Origin: Mycetocola lacteus
Lineage (GTDB): Bacteria > Actinomycetota > Actinomycetes > Actinomycetales > Microbacteriaceae
Assembly (NCBI RefSeq): GCF_003667575.1
Contig: NZ_RCUY01000001.1
Coordinates: 419,947 to 483,946, forward strand
Length of the DNA: 64,000 nucleotides
Reading direction: 5' to 3'
Position 1 is the first letter of the stretch. Each line of letters begins with the position of its first letter. The translations under genes were made by a program, and so were the position numbers. The notes beneath the pieces are model-generated. The model searched no databases, was not told where the DNA came from, and was given only the letters and a program-made list of their open reading frames with translations. Below, piece after piece: positions 52,972 through 60,976 of this stretch.

Positions 52972-54642
52972 TTACTTCGCGGCGGCCTTCAGCTTGGTCA
53001 GGATGAGGACCGAGTTGACCTGAGTGGGGTCGGCCGGTGCGTACGGGTCCTTCTCGTTCGGCCAACCCACGTAGTTACGGGTGTTGTACGAACCGATGTA
53101 GGGACGGGTACCGATCGGCATGGCAGGAACGTCGTTAACGAAGATCTGCTGAACCTTGTCCAGGGCCGCGGTGCGGGCTGCGTCGTCGGTCGCGTTAGCG
53201 TAGGCGGCGAGCTCGGTGGTGGCCTCGGGGTTGTCGTAGCGACCGAAGTTGAAGTCGGCCTGCTCACCGATGGGCTTCAGGTACATGCCGCCCATGGTGT
53301 TGTTGTAGATGTTGTACGGGGTTGCTCCGGTGTCGGTCCAGTGCAGGATCGCGTCGAAGTCGCCCTTACCCTTGTTGTCCCACCAGGTGTCGGAGTCCGG
53401 GGTGTTAACCTTGGCCTCGGCACCGAGGGCCTTGACCGAGTCGGCGATCAGGCTGATGCCGGTCACGTAGTCGTTCCAGCCCTGCGGGACGGAGATGGTG
53501 AAGGAAACCGGCTGACCCTGCGGGTCGACCAGCTTGGTGCCCACACCGGTGTAACCGGCGTCGGTCAGGATCTTCTTGGCTGCATCAACGTCAACCTTGT
53601 AGTCCTTGCCCTTGTACTCTTCCTGGATGAAGGGGTCACCGGCGGGGGTGGGCAGACCGGTGATCGACTTGATCGCCGGAACCGCGCCCTCACGAGCGAC
53701 TTCCTGGTGCTTGTGACGGTCGATCACGTCGTTGACAGCCTGACGGAATGCCAGGTTGTTGAACGGTGCCTTGGTGGTGTTGACGTACATGGCGTCGATG
53801 CCGAGGCCCGCGGCGGCCCACTGCACGTTGTGCTCCGGGTCCTTGTCCAGGAAGGCGGACTTCACGTTGGGGATGAAGGCCTGAGCCCAGTCGGCGTCGC
53901 CGTTAGCCAGTGCGGTGGTCAGAGCGGTGTTGTCGTTGTAGGACACGTAGTACAGCTTCGGGACGGCGAGCTTGCCACCCCAGTAGTCGTCGCGAGCGGT
54001 CAGCTCAACGGACTGGGTGTCGAACTTGGTGAGCTTGTACGGACCGGTTCCAACGGCTTCCTTGAAGTCGTAGGTTGCGGGGTCCTTGACGCCCTCGTAG
54101 ATGTGCTTGGGGACGATGCGCTTGTGCAGCACCTTCTCCTGCTTCACGAACATCGAGTTTTCGAAGTCCAGGGTGACCTTGTTGCCGTCTTCGGTGACCT
54201 TGGTCAGGCCCATGGCGTCGATGTCGAGCGCGGGGTGGTCCAGGAACATCTGGAAGGTGTAAGCGATGTCGGCGGCGGTGAAGTCCTTGCCATCGTTCCA
54301 CTTCACGCCATCGCGAGCGGTGACGGTGACGGACTTGTAGTCTTCCGACCACTCGACCTTTTCGGCGAGCCACGGGGTGGCGGCTTCGCTCGGGTTTGCG
54401 AGGTTAATCAGGGCCAGCGGCTCGAGGATCGAGTTGATGTATCCGAGCTTGAGGGCCGAGGAGTCGCCAACCCAGGGGTTGTTCGACTCGGTAGCGATGG
54501 CACCGTCCGGCTTGGCGATGGTCAGCGCAGCGCCGGCCTTACCTTCACCGGCGTTACCACCGTTGTTGCCACCGCCGGCACAGCCGGTCAGGGCGAGCGC
54601 GGCCGCGAGCCCCAGGGCGACCAAAGAGGACTTCTTCGTCAT
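52972..54642 (-). CDS. Opp-family (family 5) substrate-binding lipoprotein
   Basis: A 556-aa extracytoplasmic binding protein, signal peptide ending LTGC (Cys21). The body has the family-5 layout with SVTVTARDGVKWNDGKDFTAADIAYTFQ around residues 97-124 and a C-terminal ...VPAMPIGTRPYIGSYNTRNYVGWPNEKDPYAP. Family-5 proteins bind peptides but also oligosaccharides such as cellobiose or beta-glucans in actinobacteria and thermophiles. The GH3 beta-glucosidase at the operon's end favours a beta-glucoside ligand. The gene is preceded by a leader with an inverted repeat and an intrinsic-terminator-like hairpin. Confidence 0.92.
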   Translation of the reverse strand: MTKKSSLVALGLAAALALTGCAGGGNNGGNAGEGKAGAALTIAKPDGAIATESNNPWVGDSSALKLGYINSILEPLALINLANPSEAATPWLAEKVEWSEDYKSVTVTARDGVKWNDGKDFTAADIAYTFQMFLDHPALDIDAMGLTKVTEDGNKVTLDFENSMFVKQEKVLHKRIVPKHIYEGVKDPATYDFKEAVGTGPYKLTKFDTQSVELTARDDYWGGKLAVPKLYYVSYNDNTALTTALANGDADWAQAFIPNVKSAFLDKDPEHNVQWAAAGLGIDAMYVNTTKAPFNNLAFRQAVNDVIDRHKHQEVAREGAVPAIKSITGLPTPAGDPFIQEEYKGKDYKVDVDAAKKILTDAGYTGVGTKLVDPQGQPVSFTISVPQGWNDYVTGISLIADSVKALGAEAKVNTPDSDTWWDNKGKGDFDAILHWTDTGATPYNIYNNTMGGMYLKPIGEQADFNFGRYDNPEATTELAAYANATDDAARTAALDKVQQIFVNDVPAMPIGTRPYIGSYNTRNYVGWPNEKDPYAPADPTQVNSVLILTKLKAAAK

Positions 54643-54666
54643 TTCTCTCTCCTACATAGGATGGGA

Positions 54667-54691
54667 GTTTCGAAGCGTCGTGCTTCGAAAC
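54667..54691. promoter_or_regulatory. Inverted repeat in the binding-protein leader (possible operator or mRNA hairpin)
   Basis: GTTTCGAAGC, five bases, GCTTCGAAAC: a perfect 10-bp inverted repeat with a 5-base loop just upstream of the ribosome-binding site. It could be a regulator site or a 5'-UTR stem. Confidence 0.55.
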
Positions 54692-54851
54692 GGATATTCA
54701 CTGTGAGTGCGGACACCCGAGTGGGCGTGTCCAACCGCGGGCTGTGTCTCCAACCCGTTCCCGATGGTGATGCGCCATCGGAATGCGGTTACCGATCTAC
54801 CGTGATCGCCACCTGCTCGCGACCCTGTGAGACCCAACTGCCGGGGGCGAT

Positions 54852-54880
54852 AAAAAATCCGGCTCGCGCGAAGGAGCCGG
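54852..54880 (-). terminator. Intrinsic-terminator-like hairpin upstream of the operon (possible attenuator)
   Basis: On the minus strand CCGGCTC, an 8-base loop, GAGCCGG, then ATTTTTTA. It points toward the binding-protein gene, with no minus-strand gene between it and the divergent TetR start. Transcripts starting further right would terminate here unless antiterminated. Confidence 0.65.
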
Positions 54881-55029
54881 GAAGCGCCTCGTTGCGGGTA
54901 GACAAATTGTCGTTATCCCTGAATCTCGGTGGTGGAGAATGGCCGTATATCTTCGCCCTCGTTGTGTTCCATAACCCGTGGGGCGGGTGGATCACAAGCG
55001 TTGATATTGGCCGCTCTTCACCGGTGAGA

Positions 55030-55055
55030 CCGGTAATCTTCCAAAAGGTTACCGG
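55030..55055. promoter_or_regulatory. Inverted repeat, candidate TetR operator
   Basis: CCGGTAA-N12-TTACCGG between divergent operon and regulator. The size and position fit a TetR-dimer site, but the assignment is a guess. Confidence 0.4.
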
Positions 55056-55238
55056 CTTGTCAGTAAGTTTTCAAGTGCGCCACGTTCGAGTCTGCGCTAT
55101 CCTCCTAAATACAGACGCGTCACGTGCCGTGCACGTCACATAACATTCGAGTTCTACTGGGTCAGTGCACTCTTGATTACGGTTCGACAACACTTGCCGA
55201 AGCAACGATGCAGACGCAGATTGAAGGGGGTGCCCCAC

Positions 55239-55898
55239 GTGGCCACCGCAAAAAAGCAAACACGTTCGCGTCCGGAAACCATCGCCCGTCGACGCGAGAT
55301 TTTGCGTGCAGCAACGGATATTTTTGGTTCCAAGGGTTCGGTAAACGGTACCCTGACCGATATCGCCGAGCAGGTCGGCATGACCCACGCCGGCATCCTC
55401 CACCACTTCGGTTCCAAGGATCAGCTCCTGATGGAGGTGCTCACCTACCGTGATGAGTCTGACGTGGACCACCTGGAGGAGAAGCACATCCCCACCGGGA
55501 TCGAGTTCTTCCGCCACCTGGTGCGCACCGCATTCTCCAACGCCCACCGTGCCGGTCTGGTGCAGGCGTACGCCGTGCTCTCGGCCGAGTCGGTGACCGA
55601 CGATCATGCGGCCCGCGACTACTTCGAGGACCGCTACCGCACCCTGCGTCAGGAGGCCGTTGAAGCCTTCACCCAGATCTGTGCGGAGCGTGGCGTTGCC
55701 ACCCCCGAGACCGCCTACCGTGCCGGTGCCGGGATCCTGGCCGTGATGGATGGTCTGCAGGTGCAGTGGTTGCTGGATCCCACCAACATTGAGCTGGGCG
55801 AAACCAGCGAGTTCGCCATCGAGGCCATCGTGTCGGCAGTGCTGAGCCCGCAGCCCTCCCCGCTGCGTGAGCCCGCCCTGGAGGCCGTCGCCGACTAG
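55239..55898 (+). CDS. TetR-family regulator divergent from the Opp/GH3 operon
   Basis: A 219-aa repressor-type protein. The helix-turn-helix TLTDIAEQVGMTHAGILHHF lies at about residues 38-57. A helical ligand-binding domain follows. GTG 55239 is preferred because GAAGGGGG lies at the proper distance and the upstream extension is unlike the family. Divergence from the binding-protein gene suggests that it controls the importer and beta-glucosidase, an uncommon role for TetR in sugar operons, which mostly use LacI. It converges on the bacteriocin ABC ATPase gene with a 16-bp gap. Confidence 0.9.
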   Translation: MATAKKQTRSRPETIARRREILRAATDIFGSKGSVNGTLTDIAEQVGMTHAGILHHFGSKDQLLMEVLTYRDESDVDHLEEKHIPTGIEFFRHLVRTAFSNAHRAGLVQAYAVLSAESVTDDHAARDYFEDRYRTLRQEAVEAFTQICAERGVATPETAYRAGAGILAVMDGLQVQWLLDPTNIELGETSEFAIEAIVSAVLSPQPSPLREPALEAVAD

Positions 55899-55914
55899 CG
55901 GAGCGATCCGCCGG

Positions 55915-56574
55915 TCAGGAGGATCCGGCAGGCAGGTCGATCCTCCGGTCACAGCGCGCGGCCACCTCCAGGTCGTGAGTGACCAGGACGATCCCACGTC
56001 CCTCCCGAGCGAGCTCGGACAGGAGGTCGAGGATTCGGTCCCGATTGTGTGTATCCAATGACCCGGTGGGTTCATCGGCCAGCACCAGCCGCGAGGGTTT
56101 CAGCAGGAGCCGGGCGATGGCCAACCGCTGCTGTTCGCCGCCGGACAGGGTGAAAATCGGACGGTTCAGATCCGGTGCCAACCCGACCCGCTCCAGCGCC
56201 GCCGCTCGTTCCCTGCGCCCGATCGCACGCGAGCGTCGCGGATACACCTGCGCAATCGCCAGGTTATGCAGGATGTCTAGGGTGTCCACCAGGGCGAAGT
56301 TTTGAAAGAGATACCCCAGACGATTCCTCAGCAGCAGTCGCGCCGCCCGGGTATGCGGTGCCGGGGCCCGTGCCCCAAAAAGTTGTAGTTCGCCGGCGTC
56401 GAAATGCTCCAGTAACCCCAGAATGTTCAGCGCGGTGGTTTTACCACTGCCGCTTGGCCCGGTCACCGCGACTATCTCCCCCGCGTTGACGGTGAGGTCA
56501 AACTCGTCCAGCACCCGGTGGCCTGCAAAATCCCGCGAGATGCCCCGCGCCACACACAGCGGTGTTTCACTCAT
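55915..56574 (-). CDS. Bacteriocin-cluster ABC ATPase (MacB/LolD-like)
   Basis: A 219-aa ATPase. Walker A GPSGSGKTT (about 40-48), Q-loop GYLFQNFALVDTL, signature LSGGEQQRLAIAR, Walker B LVLADEPTGSLD and H-loop VLVTHDLEVAAR. This pattern is typical of MacB/FtsE-like ATPases that work with FtsX-like permeases. Its ATG overlaps the stop of the 737-aa membrane protein by four bases. Together they probably confer export of, or immunity to, the lactococcin-972-like peptide encoded at the head of the operon. Confidence 0.93.
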   Translation of the reverse strand: MSETPLCVARGISRDFAGHRVLDEFDLTVNAGEIVAVTGPSGSGKTTALNILGLLEHFDAGELQLFGARAPAPHTRAARLLLRNRLGYLFQNFALVDTLDILHNLAIAQVYPRRSRAIGRRERAAALERVGLAPDLNRPIFTLSGGEQQRLAIARLLLKPSRLVLADEPTGSLDTHNRDRILDLLSELAREGRGIVLVTHDLEVAARCDRRIDLPAGSS

Positions 56575-58784
56575 GGGCGGATCCCCTTTCGCTTGGTCAC
56601 GATGATGACGGCGGCCACGCCCTGAAGGACGCAGATTCCCGCGGCCACCGTCAGGCTTTGACCCAGGGGCGGAATAGCCGGGGAGAACGGGTGAAGATCC
56701 AGCACCCATAATCCGGATCCAGCCGCGAGATACACGAAGCCCAGAATTATTCCGATGCGCAACAGCTCCCGGTATCTGTGCACGGGACCGTGACCGTGTA
56801 GCCCCCGCACGGCTATGGGACGGGCAAAACGTTCCAGAGCAATCGTGAGCGACTGCGCCGTCATCAGAAGCAACAGCAGAATCAGCGCGCCGCCGAGCAT
56901 TCCACTCTTTACCTGGGCATCCCGGGCATACGCCAGCCGTGCCTGCTCGGCTTCGCCAATGGTCACCAGGCTCGGCAGATTGTCATCAAGACCGTATTCG
57001 GCCAGGATCGGGGCAAGACTGCTGCGCGTCTTGCGCCCGTCTCCGCCAATCAGCGGTACCCGGAGCGCCCCGTCTGGGCCACCGGTGATGGCGTTGGCGG
57101 CGTCCCATGCGGTGGAGTTTTCCCGGGTCATCACCTCGATCAGTGGGTCTCGAATCCGGCCGGCGTTTTTCGTGCCCACCGTGGGCGAGAATGCGAATAC
57201 GTCCTGACCGTTCTTGGTCCAGATAATGCGTACGCTCTGGTCCTGCACACCCGGAGGCGCGGCCACGCCCAGCACCTTCTGGCTGCTTTGGGCTGCCCCT
57301 GCGCGGTTGCGACGGGTCGTCGCCAGGAGCTGCTCTTCACGGTCTCGATAGCTCTCCGGTGCCAGAATGATCCAGTCCCTCTCGGACTCGTCCACGCGGA
57401 TCCGCTGCCCGTTGGTATCTCTCAGCGGATACCGCGCCAGATAAGCGGGGTTGACTTTGAGCGCCGGAAACACGTCGGGGTCAACCGAGTTTTTATCTAA
57501 ACCTTCGTCATAGCTGGTGGCGTCGACATAGAGCGCACCGCGAGCAGCCAGGCGGGGATACAGTTGCCCGGCAGTTCGGGCAATTAACGTCAGGCTGCCG
57601 GATTGGATGTCGAGGGTTTCATCACCGTTGCGCAACGGGGCAAACACCCCATATTCGGTACTCGCCGCCCAAATCTCCAGCTTTTTGACTTCGGCATTCA
57701 GACCGTCGGCCCCCGCCCACAACCCGCTTCCAACCACGATCACCGCGACGGCCGTTGTCGCGGACGCGATTAAACTCAGCCCAAAAATGGCACGGGTATC
57801 CCTGCGGTTTTTGATGAACTCGGCAATCCGCAACCGAGCAAGATAGGGAATGGTTGGAGCGGTGACCGCCAGCAGCAGAACTCCCGTAATCCCGACGGTC
57901 TGGGCGAGGGAGCCGAGCACCGCCGGGTGCATACCGGGAAGAGTCACCGCTATCCCGGTACCCAGGACGAGGGTGATGAGGGCAGTCCCGGCGATGGGCC
58001 GCCCCGAGATGATCCACCAGGCCCGCGTCGCCCCGATTCCCTGCATTCGCAATACCCCGGCGTGCTTGGCCTCTCGAAACTGCCGATAGAGCGCAAGGAT
58101 CGCCACCAGTACGGTGCCCGCGGCCAAGAGCATGCCCGGATAGACCGGCTGGGTCGCCGTGGGAACGAGGGTCACTACCCGCGCCGCACGCAGGTCTGCG
58201 GCGGTGACCGGTGCCTTCGTCGGGTCCCCCGAGAGCGCCGTAGCCAGCGCATCGGTGAAGGCGGCGCAGTCGCGCCGGGGGCATTCGGCAAGGTAGGTTC
58301 CCGGTGCCGGAAGCGAGTCAAACACGCGGGCGAGGGGACGCAAAGCCCGCTCCTCCCCCGGCCAGAGTGTACGCAGCTCGCCGACGGTTCGTTCCGGTCG
58401 CGTGCTCGGAGCTGTACCAGCGGATGCGGTCCCCGCCCGCGTCTCATCCGCGGTGGGGAGGCGGCCCGCAGAAACCTCAAGAGTGTCCACTACCCGAGAG
58501 GATTCACCTGCCAGGAATACATACTGGGTGACGGTGCTCGCTCCCTGAGGTGTGGCTCCGATGACCGTCCGATAGATATTGGACCGGGTGGATCGCGCGG
58601 CGGACGTGAGCGCATCAAGGACCGGACCGGGATCATCCCTTGTCGCCGGGATGACGAAGGGTGTGCCCACTCGGGCGGCCGCGTCGGCAAACTCCGCACG
58701 CTCGGCGTTAAGGGCGTTCATATAGCCCACACCAAATGCCGCACAGATCACCAACGCGACCAGCCCCAGCAGGATCGTCTTCAT
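56571..58784 (-). CDS. Bacteriocin-associated integral membrane protein (DUF1430 / 7TM type)
   Basis: A 737-aa membrane protein with an N-terminal helix, a long extracytoplasmic segment (about 25-210), a central block of about four helices (VYPGMLLAAGTVLVAILALY, AGTALITLVLGTGIAVTLP, TVGITGVLLLAVTAPTI, then ATTAVAVIVVGSGLW), a second large loop and three C-terminal helices. The layout matches the membrane protein that accompanies lactococcin-972-type bacteriocins. It lies 17 bp after the bacteriocin gene and overlaps the ATPase gene, giving a bacteriocin-membrane protein-ATPase operon. Confidence 0.87.
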   Translation of the reverse strand: MKTILLGLVALVICAAFGVGYMNALNAERAEFADAAARVGTPFVIPATRDDPGPVLDALTSAARSTRSNIYRTVIGATPQGASTVTQYVFLAGESSRVVDTLEVSAGRLPTADETRAGTASAGTAPSTRPERTVGELRTLWPGEERALRPLARVFDSLPAPGTYLAECPRRDCAAFTDALATALSGDPTKAPVTAADLRAARVVTLVPTATQPVYPGMLLAAGTVLVAILALYRQFREAKHAGVLRMQGIGATRAWWIISGRPIAGTALITLVLGTGIAVTLPGMHPAVLGSLAQTVGITGVLLLAVTAPTIPYLARLRIAEFIKNRRDTRAIFGLSLIASATTAVAVIVVGSGLWAGADGLNAEVKKLEIWAASTEYGVFAPLRNGDETLDIQSGSLTLIARTAGQLYPRLAARGALYVDATSYDEGLDKNSVDPDVFPALKVNPAYLARYPLRDTNGQRIRVDESERDWIILAPESYRDREEQLLATTRRNRAGAAQSSQKVLGVAAPPGVQDQSVRIIWTKNGQDVFAFSPTVGTKNAGRIRDPLIEVMTRENSTAWDAANAITGGPDGALRVPLIGGDGRKTRSSLAPILAEYGLDDNLPSLVTIGEAEQARLAYARDAQVKSGMLGGALILLLLLMTAQSLTIALERFARPIAVRGLHGHGPVHRYRELLRIGIILGFVYLAAGSGLWVLDLHPFSPAIPPLGQSLTVAAGICVLQGVAAVIIVTKRKGIRP

Positions 58785-58801
58785 CGTTCGAGAGCTCCCG
58801 T

Positions 58802-59116
58802 CTAGGGATACACGTTCCAGTATTCTGCGGCGTCTTCACTTGCACCGGCCTGGGTTTCAGCCTTTGCGAACTCTCCCGGGTCTTTCTTCACGAATTTCGT
58901 GTTGGGCCCGGCAATGGCGGTCGCCGAATGAGTAACGGCCTGATTCTGATAGTGCGACCAGACGTTCTTGAACCACGGGGCCTGGAATGCGGTTCCGTAG
59001 CTCCACGTCCCACCGCCCACGTTAACGATCGTTCCAGCGAAAGCGGGCGCTGCGGCCCCGACAGCGAGCCCACCTGCCAGCGTCACCGCGAGAGCGATGC
59101 GCGTTCGTTTGTTCAT
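58802..59116 (-). CDS. Lactococcin-972-family bacteriocin precursor
   Basis: A 104-aa secreted peptide precursor. The Sec signal peptide (MNKRTRIALAVTLAGGLAVG..) probably ends after APAFA (residue 27), giving a mature peptide of about 77 residues. Mature part: VNVGGGTWSYGTAFQAPWFKNVWSHY is the family hallmark (VGGGTW.YG......K.VWS.Y), followed by HSATAIAG and a final AAEYWNVYP. Lactococcin 972 binds lipid II and blocks septum formation. It contains no cysteine, as in lactococcin 972. It is first in the operon with the 7TM-type protein and ABC ATPase. Confidence 0.92.
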   Translation of the reverse strand: MNKRTRIALAVTLAGGLAVGAAAPAFAGTIVNVGGGTWSYGTAFQAPWFKNVWSHYQNQAVTHSATAIAGPNTKFVKKDPGEFAKAETQAGASEDAAEYWNVYP

Positions 59117-59415
59117 TTTGTTCTCCTAATCTCTGTCATCCGAGGGGGTCCCCGGGAGGTTAGGGACACGCTACGCTTCCGTCTGAATCCGTTGGGGGAG
59201 ATCTCAGCCAGCAAATGTAACAAAGCCCGCGAGATGGGAAACACTTCCCCAAATTCCGCCTCACGCGCGGCGAACATATAGTGCAGTCATCAAGCGTCAC
59301 ACGTAGGAAATCACGGACAGACAGTGCTCGTCCGTCCCCTTTTGCCAGTATCCGGGTGCCTCTTCAGGCTTCCCCGCTATAGTGGAGGGGTTTGATCGAG
59401 GCCGGAAGGGGGACC
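59117..59415. other. Intergenic promoter region, bacteriocin gene and divergent hypothetical gene
   Basis: 299 bp with no ORF of note. TATAGT at 59378-59383 is a good -10 for the rightward gene (start 59416). A weak ACGGAC / GTCCGT repeat with a TTTT end lies near 59314-59345. No operator for the bacteriocin operon was found. Confidence 0.45.
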
Positions 59416-59967
59416 ATGAGACGCCAGATCACCACGCGGATCGCCGGGTTCTCCCCGCGTACGCTCCTGGTTTTTACCGTGCTCCTGGCGATTGTGACGG
59501 TGGCGCTGATGGCGCCGCGCTGCACCAACGCCGCGCAAACGCTGCGCGCACCGGCCCACAACCTCGTGATCGAGAACACCGAATCTCCGGTCGTGTCGGC
59601 GCACGCTGACGCGTCGCGTGACATCGCGTCCGCGCACACCGACGCTTCGCATGACATCGTCTCCGCGTCCTCAACCGCGCATCGCTCCGCAGAGCTGAGC
59701 CCCGAGTCGGGCGCGTTCAGCCGCGGGCTGGCCGAGGCGTTGGCCGCCGAAACCGTGGATGACTCGTCGCCATTCTGTGCGCCGACCGGTCCGAGCCCAG
59801 ACAACGTGACCAGCGCCCGCACACTGGATCAGCACACCATCACCACCGGCGACGCCGTCACCACCACCGCGCTCGGACTCGAGCCCATCGTGACGGCCGT
59901 CTTCCCCACGCACTCGCACACCCCGGCAGCCCCGCTGCCCCAGGACCTCGGGATATCCCGGACCTAG
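59416..59967 (+). CDS. Hypothetical exported protein with short repeats
   Basis: A 183-aa protein starting at ATG 59416 after GGAAGGGGGA. The N-terminal helix LLVFTVLLAIVTVALMAP is a signal peptide or anchor. The mature part has an imperfect repeat, SAHADASRDIA and SAHTDASHDIV, and a disordered, Thr/Ser/His-rich rest with a single Cys in SPFCAPTGP. No family was recognised. The frame could start earlier at 59392, but the signal peptide and ribosome-binding site favour 59416. Confidence 0.6.
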   Translation: MRRQITTRIAGFSPRTLLVFTVLLAIVTVALMAPRCTNAAQTLRAPAHNLVIENTESPVVSAHADASRDIASAHTDASHDIVSASSTAHRSAELSPESGAFSRGLAEALAAETVDDSSPFCAPTGPSPDNVTSARTLDQHTITTGDAVTTTALGLEPIVTAVFPTHSHTPAAPLPQDLGISRT

Positions 59968-60232
59968 GCATCCTCCGGTAGCGTCCGCGATTTTCGCGTA
60001 GTCGACGCATAAACTCCGCACCCCACGGTCGTAAAACCCGCACCGGCTGCTCAGGCCTGACGCTCTTTCGACCGTCTCTCCCGCGCATCAGCGCACGCGA
60101 ACACCCGCGCATCCACGCCGGTGCAGCCGTGTATCCGTGCCGGCGCGCGAATCGAGAATCGCGCCGTCCGCTCGGCCTGCGCATTAAATTATTTGGCATT
60201 CTGATCCGCATCGCGAAATCATGCCCCTACCC

Positions 60233-60245
60233 TAGGATTTTTATG
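60233..60245 (+). promoter_or_regulatory. Probable leaderless promoter (TAGGAT) of the DsbA-like gene
   Basis: TAGGAT lies four bases before the ATG at 60243, with no ribosome-binding site. The 275 bp from 59968 to 60242 hold no recognisable gene. Confidence 0.4.
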
Positions 60246-60974
60246 AGTACCCGTCGTACCACCCTGATTGCCATCGGTTCCACCCTCGCGGTTGCCGCCA
60301 TTGGCGTGATGATCTGGGCCGGAACCACCGGCCCCGGCGACACCGCCCCCACCACGCCGATCGCCGAGAGCCAGGGCCCGAGCACCAACAACGCCGCCCC
60401 GCAGCCCGAGCAGCCACCGCTGACCCTGGATCGTCGAATCGACGGCGACCCGCTGGCGATGGGCGCGATCGACGCCCCGGTCACCCTGGTCGAGTTCGCC
60501 GACTACCGCTGCCCCTTCTGCGGTGTGTTCTCGCGCGACAGCATGCCCCAGATCAAGAAGGAATTTGTTGATACCGGGCTGGTCCGGGTGGAGTGGCGCG
60601 ACTTCCCGATCTTCGGAGAGGATTCCGTAGCCTCCGCCGTCGCCGCTCGTGCGGCCGGCGAACAGGGCAAGTTCTGGGAGTACCACGACGCCGTTTATGC
60701 CGCCGCCCCCGAGCGTGGGCACCCCGACTATCCGCGCGAGGCACTGATTGCGTTCGCCGAACAGGTGGGCGTTCCCGACATGGCCAAGTTCACAGCCGAC
60801 CTCGACAGCCCGGCACTCGCCGCCGCCGTGAACAAGGATCTCACCGAGGGTAAATCGTTGGGCGTGAATTCGACCCCGGTATTCGCGATCAACTCGACCC
60901 CTGTGGTGGGTGCCCAGCCCCTCTCGGTCTTCCAGGAAGCCATCCGGGCCGAGCTGGCGAAGGTCGGACGCTAA
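60243..60974 (+). CDS. DsbA-like thioredoxin-fold protein-disulfide oxidoreductase
   Basis: A 243-aa membrane-anchored protein: N-terminal helix (about 7-26), a Pro/Thr-rich linker, then a DsbA-type thioredoxin domain with active site YRCPFC (Cys90-Pro-Phe-Cys93) and the cis-Pro loop GVNSTPVFAINSTPVVG (about 207-223). It catalyses oxidation or isomerisation of exported-protein disulfides. ATG 60243 is selected since upstream residues are unlike any family member. The following CcdA-like gene starts two bases after its stop, implying redox coupling. Confidence 0.93.
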   Translation: MSTRRTTLIAIGSTLAVAAIGVMIWAGTTGPGDTAPTTPIAESQGPSTNNAAPQPEQPPLTLDRRIDGDPLAMGAIDAPVTLVEFADYRCPFCGVFSRDSMPQIKKEFVDTGLVRVEWRDFPIFGEDSVASAVAARAAGEQGKFWEYHDAVYAAAPERGHPDYPREALIAFAEQVGVPDMAKFTADLDSPALAAAVNKDLTEGKSLGVNSTPVFAINSTPVVGAQPLSVFQEAIRAELAKVGR

Positions 60975-60976
60975 GC

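Larger units (their letters stand above)
54643..55238. promoter_or_regulatory. Divergent promoter region of the Opp/GH3 operon and its TetR gene
   Basis: A 596-bp region without a convincing gene. It holds a 10-bp inverted repeat GTTTCGAAGC / GCTTCGAAAC (54667-54691), 25 bases before the binding-protein ATG; an intrinsic-terminator-like hairpin for leftward transcription at 54853-54880; the inverted repeat CCGGTAA / TTACCGG (55030-55055); and the CACGT-rich element near 55120-55140. One of the inverted repeats is probably the operator of the divergent TetR protein. Confidence 0.6.

Noticed and set aside
55081..55140. CACGT-rich segment as an additional TetR operator
   Set aside because: The repeats CACGTG and CACGTC are not a clean inverted pair, so evidence is too thin for a separate feature.
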